Shown here one piece after another: positions 4,540-5,425 of a DNA stretch of 5,425 bases. The stretch lies in assembly GCA_028712345.1 (NCBI GenBank), contig JAQTQF010000133.1:1-5425 (forward strand). The letters run 5' to 3'. Source of the stretch: Phycisphaerae bacterium (GTDB lineage Bacteria > Planctomycetota > Phycisphaerae > Sedimentisphaerales > UBA12454). How positions within the stretch are numbered: position 1 is the first letter of the stretch; each line of letters begins with the position of its first letter. The position numbers were made by a program, and so were the translations under genes. A model generated the notes under the pieces. The model was not told the DNA's origin, searched no databases, and saw only the letters and a list, made by a program, of their open reading frames with translations.

Positions 4540-5425
4540 TTATATTAGATTAAACACATATCCGCCAATAACAGCGGTAAAGAAAATAACGGCCACAATA
4601 GAAGCGACAAGCCTTTTCTTAAATATACTTGCCAGCATTGTCATTTCCGGGATTGCCATGCCCGCACCGCCTATAATCAAGGCAATAACAGCTCCCATAC
4701 TCATTCCCTTCTGCGCCAGAGCAAGCCCAATAGGTATTGCTGTTTCGGCACGAATGTAAAGTGGAATACCCACAATCGCGGCAACAGGAATCGCAAGAGG
4801 ATTTTGCGGTCCTGCGACTTTGACAACAAATTCTTGAGGCATATAGCCGTAAATCCCAGCGCCAATACCAACACCTATAAGAAGATAAACTAAAACTGCA
4901 CTAAAATCCTGCCACGCGGATTTAAAAGCGGCTTTGACTTTTTTCCAAAAACCAAAAGGAATTTCATTTCCATTGCTGCCGCAACAAGATTGTTTGGCCT
5001 TTATATCCTTGACAAATTTGGCTCCGCCGGTTTTTTCTAACACGACACCAAAAAATACGGACCCCAAAAAAGTCACTCCAAAATATAACAAACATGCTTT
5101 CAATCCCATAAGTGCTGCTACCATACTAATAATAATAGGATTTAAAAGAGGAGAAGCAATAACAAAGGACATGACCGGGCCAAAGGGAGCTCCGGCATTG
5201 AGCATTCCTAATGTCATTGGAATAGTTGAACAGGCGCAGAACGGCGTTAAAGCACCAACGATAGCTCCAAGAAAATTTCCAATAATTCCTCGTCTTGATA
5301 GCCATGCCTTGAGTTTTTCTTTAGGAATGTACATCAGGACCAGTGCCACAATAGTGCTGATCCCAAGAAATAAAACCGTTAATTCTGCGGTTATAAAAAG
5401 AAAGTATTCAATTGTTTTAGTCAGA
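4540..5425 (-). CDS. COG0701/ArsP-like permease, N-terminus outside the window
   Basis: The frame stays open from the window edge to the TAA at 4540-4542, giving 294 visible residues. An in-frame GTG at 5349 is not the likely start, because residues before it (IEYFLFITAELTVLFLGIS) form a membrane segment typical of this family. The visible part has about eight hydrophobic segments in two similar halves, each containing family motifs: TPFCACSTIP with C63 and C65 and SPLLNPIIIS in the first half; GIPLYIRAETAIPIG and GGAGMAIPEM in the second. Between the halves lies a charged cytoplasmic loop with SCCGS (C147, C148). COG0701 permeases include ArsP, an exporter of trivalent methyl- and aryl-arsenicals, and putative copper/zinc efflux proteins. 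Being first in a row with arsM and acr3 favours an arsenical role, but similarity alone does not fix the substrate, so I give no gene symbol. Family length is about 310-350, so only some 20-50 residues are missing. Confidence 0.88.
   Translation of the reverse strand, partial: LTKTIEYFLFITAELTVLFLGISTIVALVLMYIPKEKLKAWLSRRGIIGNFLGAIVGALTPFCACSTIPMTLGMLNAGAPFGPVMSFVIASPLLNPIIISMVAALMGLKACLLYFGVTFLGSVFFGVVLEKTGGAKFVKDIKAKQSCCGSNGNEIPFGFWKKVKAAFKSAWQDFSAVLVYLLIGVGIGAGIYGYMPQEFVVKVAGPQNPLAIPVAAIVGIPLYIRAETAIPIGLALAQKGMSMGAVIALIIGGAGMAIPEMTMLASIFKKRLVASIVAVIFFTAVIGGYVFNLI

Noticed and set aside
4540..5349. GTG at 5349 as the permease start, giving a complete 269-aa protein
   Set aside because: The frame is open to the window edge and the residues before the GTG form a hydrophobic segment with family character, so the start is outside the window.

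Overview
The window joins two blocks of genes that face each other. GC content is moderate by eye (low to mid 40s percent), Shine-Dalgarno sites are clear (GAGGTG, GGAGGTGAT, AAGGA), and the arsenic genes resemble those of anaerobic or sediment bacteria. No rRNA, tRNA or housekeeping gene is present to fix the taxonomy. A Planctomycetota (Phycisphaerae-like) or similar anaerobic Gram-negative host is a weak guess from protein flavour only.

Left block (1-2109, + strand): five genes that look like accessory genes of a plasmid, phage or integrated element. They are the acidic C-terminal end of an unidentified protein; a short E1-like (ThiF/MoeB/HesA superfamily) adenylyltransferase whose start overlaps that gene by 8 bp; an 88-residue conserved-hypothetical type; a 218-residue protein with a central four-cysteine zinc ribbon; and a 69-residue acidic small protein. 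A perfect 13-bp inverted repeat lies between the E1-like gene and the 88-residue gene. The block ends in a hairpin plus T-run that looks like an intrinsic terminator (2127-2160).

Middle (2110-2442): 333 bp without a credible gene. After the terminator it is AT-rich and holds several separate short inverted repeats. It is the convergent junction of the two transcription units and a candidate boundary of mobile or cargo DNA.

Right block (2443-5425, - strand): an arsenic resistance operon read from right to left. It encodes a COG0701/ArsP-like permease (N-terminus outside the window), then ArsM (arsenite S-adenosylmethionine methyltransferase), then Acr3 (arsenite efflux). Gaps are 26 and 22 bp and each internal gene has its own ribosome binding site. 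Acr3 should export As(III). ArsM should convert As(III) to methylated species, including the more toxic trivalent MAs(III), and the permease is a plausible exporter of such organoarsenicals or of another soft metal. No arsR repressor or promoter is visible; they would be expected beyond position 5425.

The least explained part is the left block: an E1-like enzyme with no recognisable E2, JAB peptidase or ubiquitin-like partner in view, translationally coupled to an acidic protein that ends in glycine.
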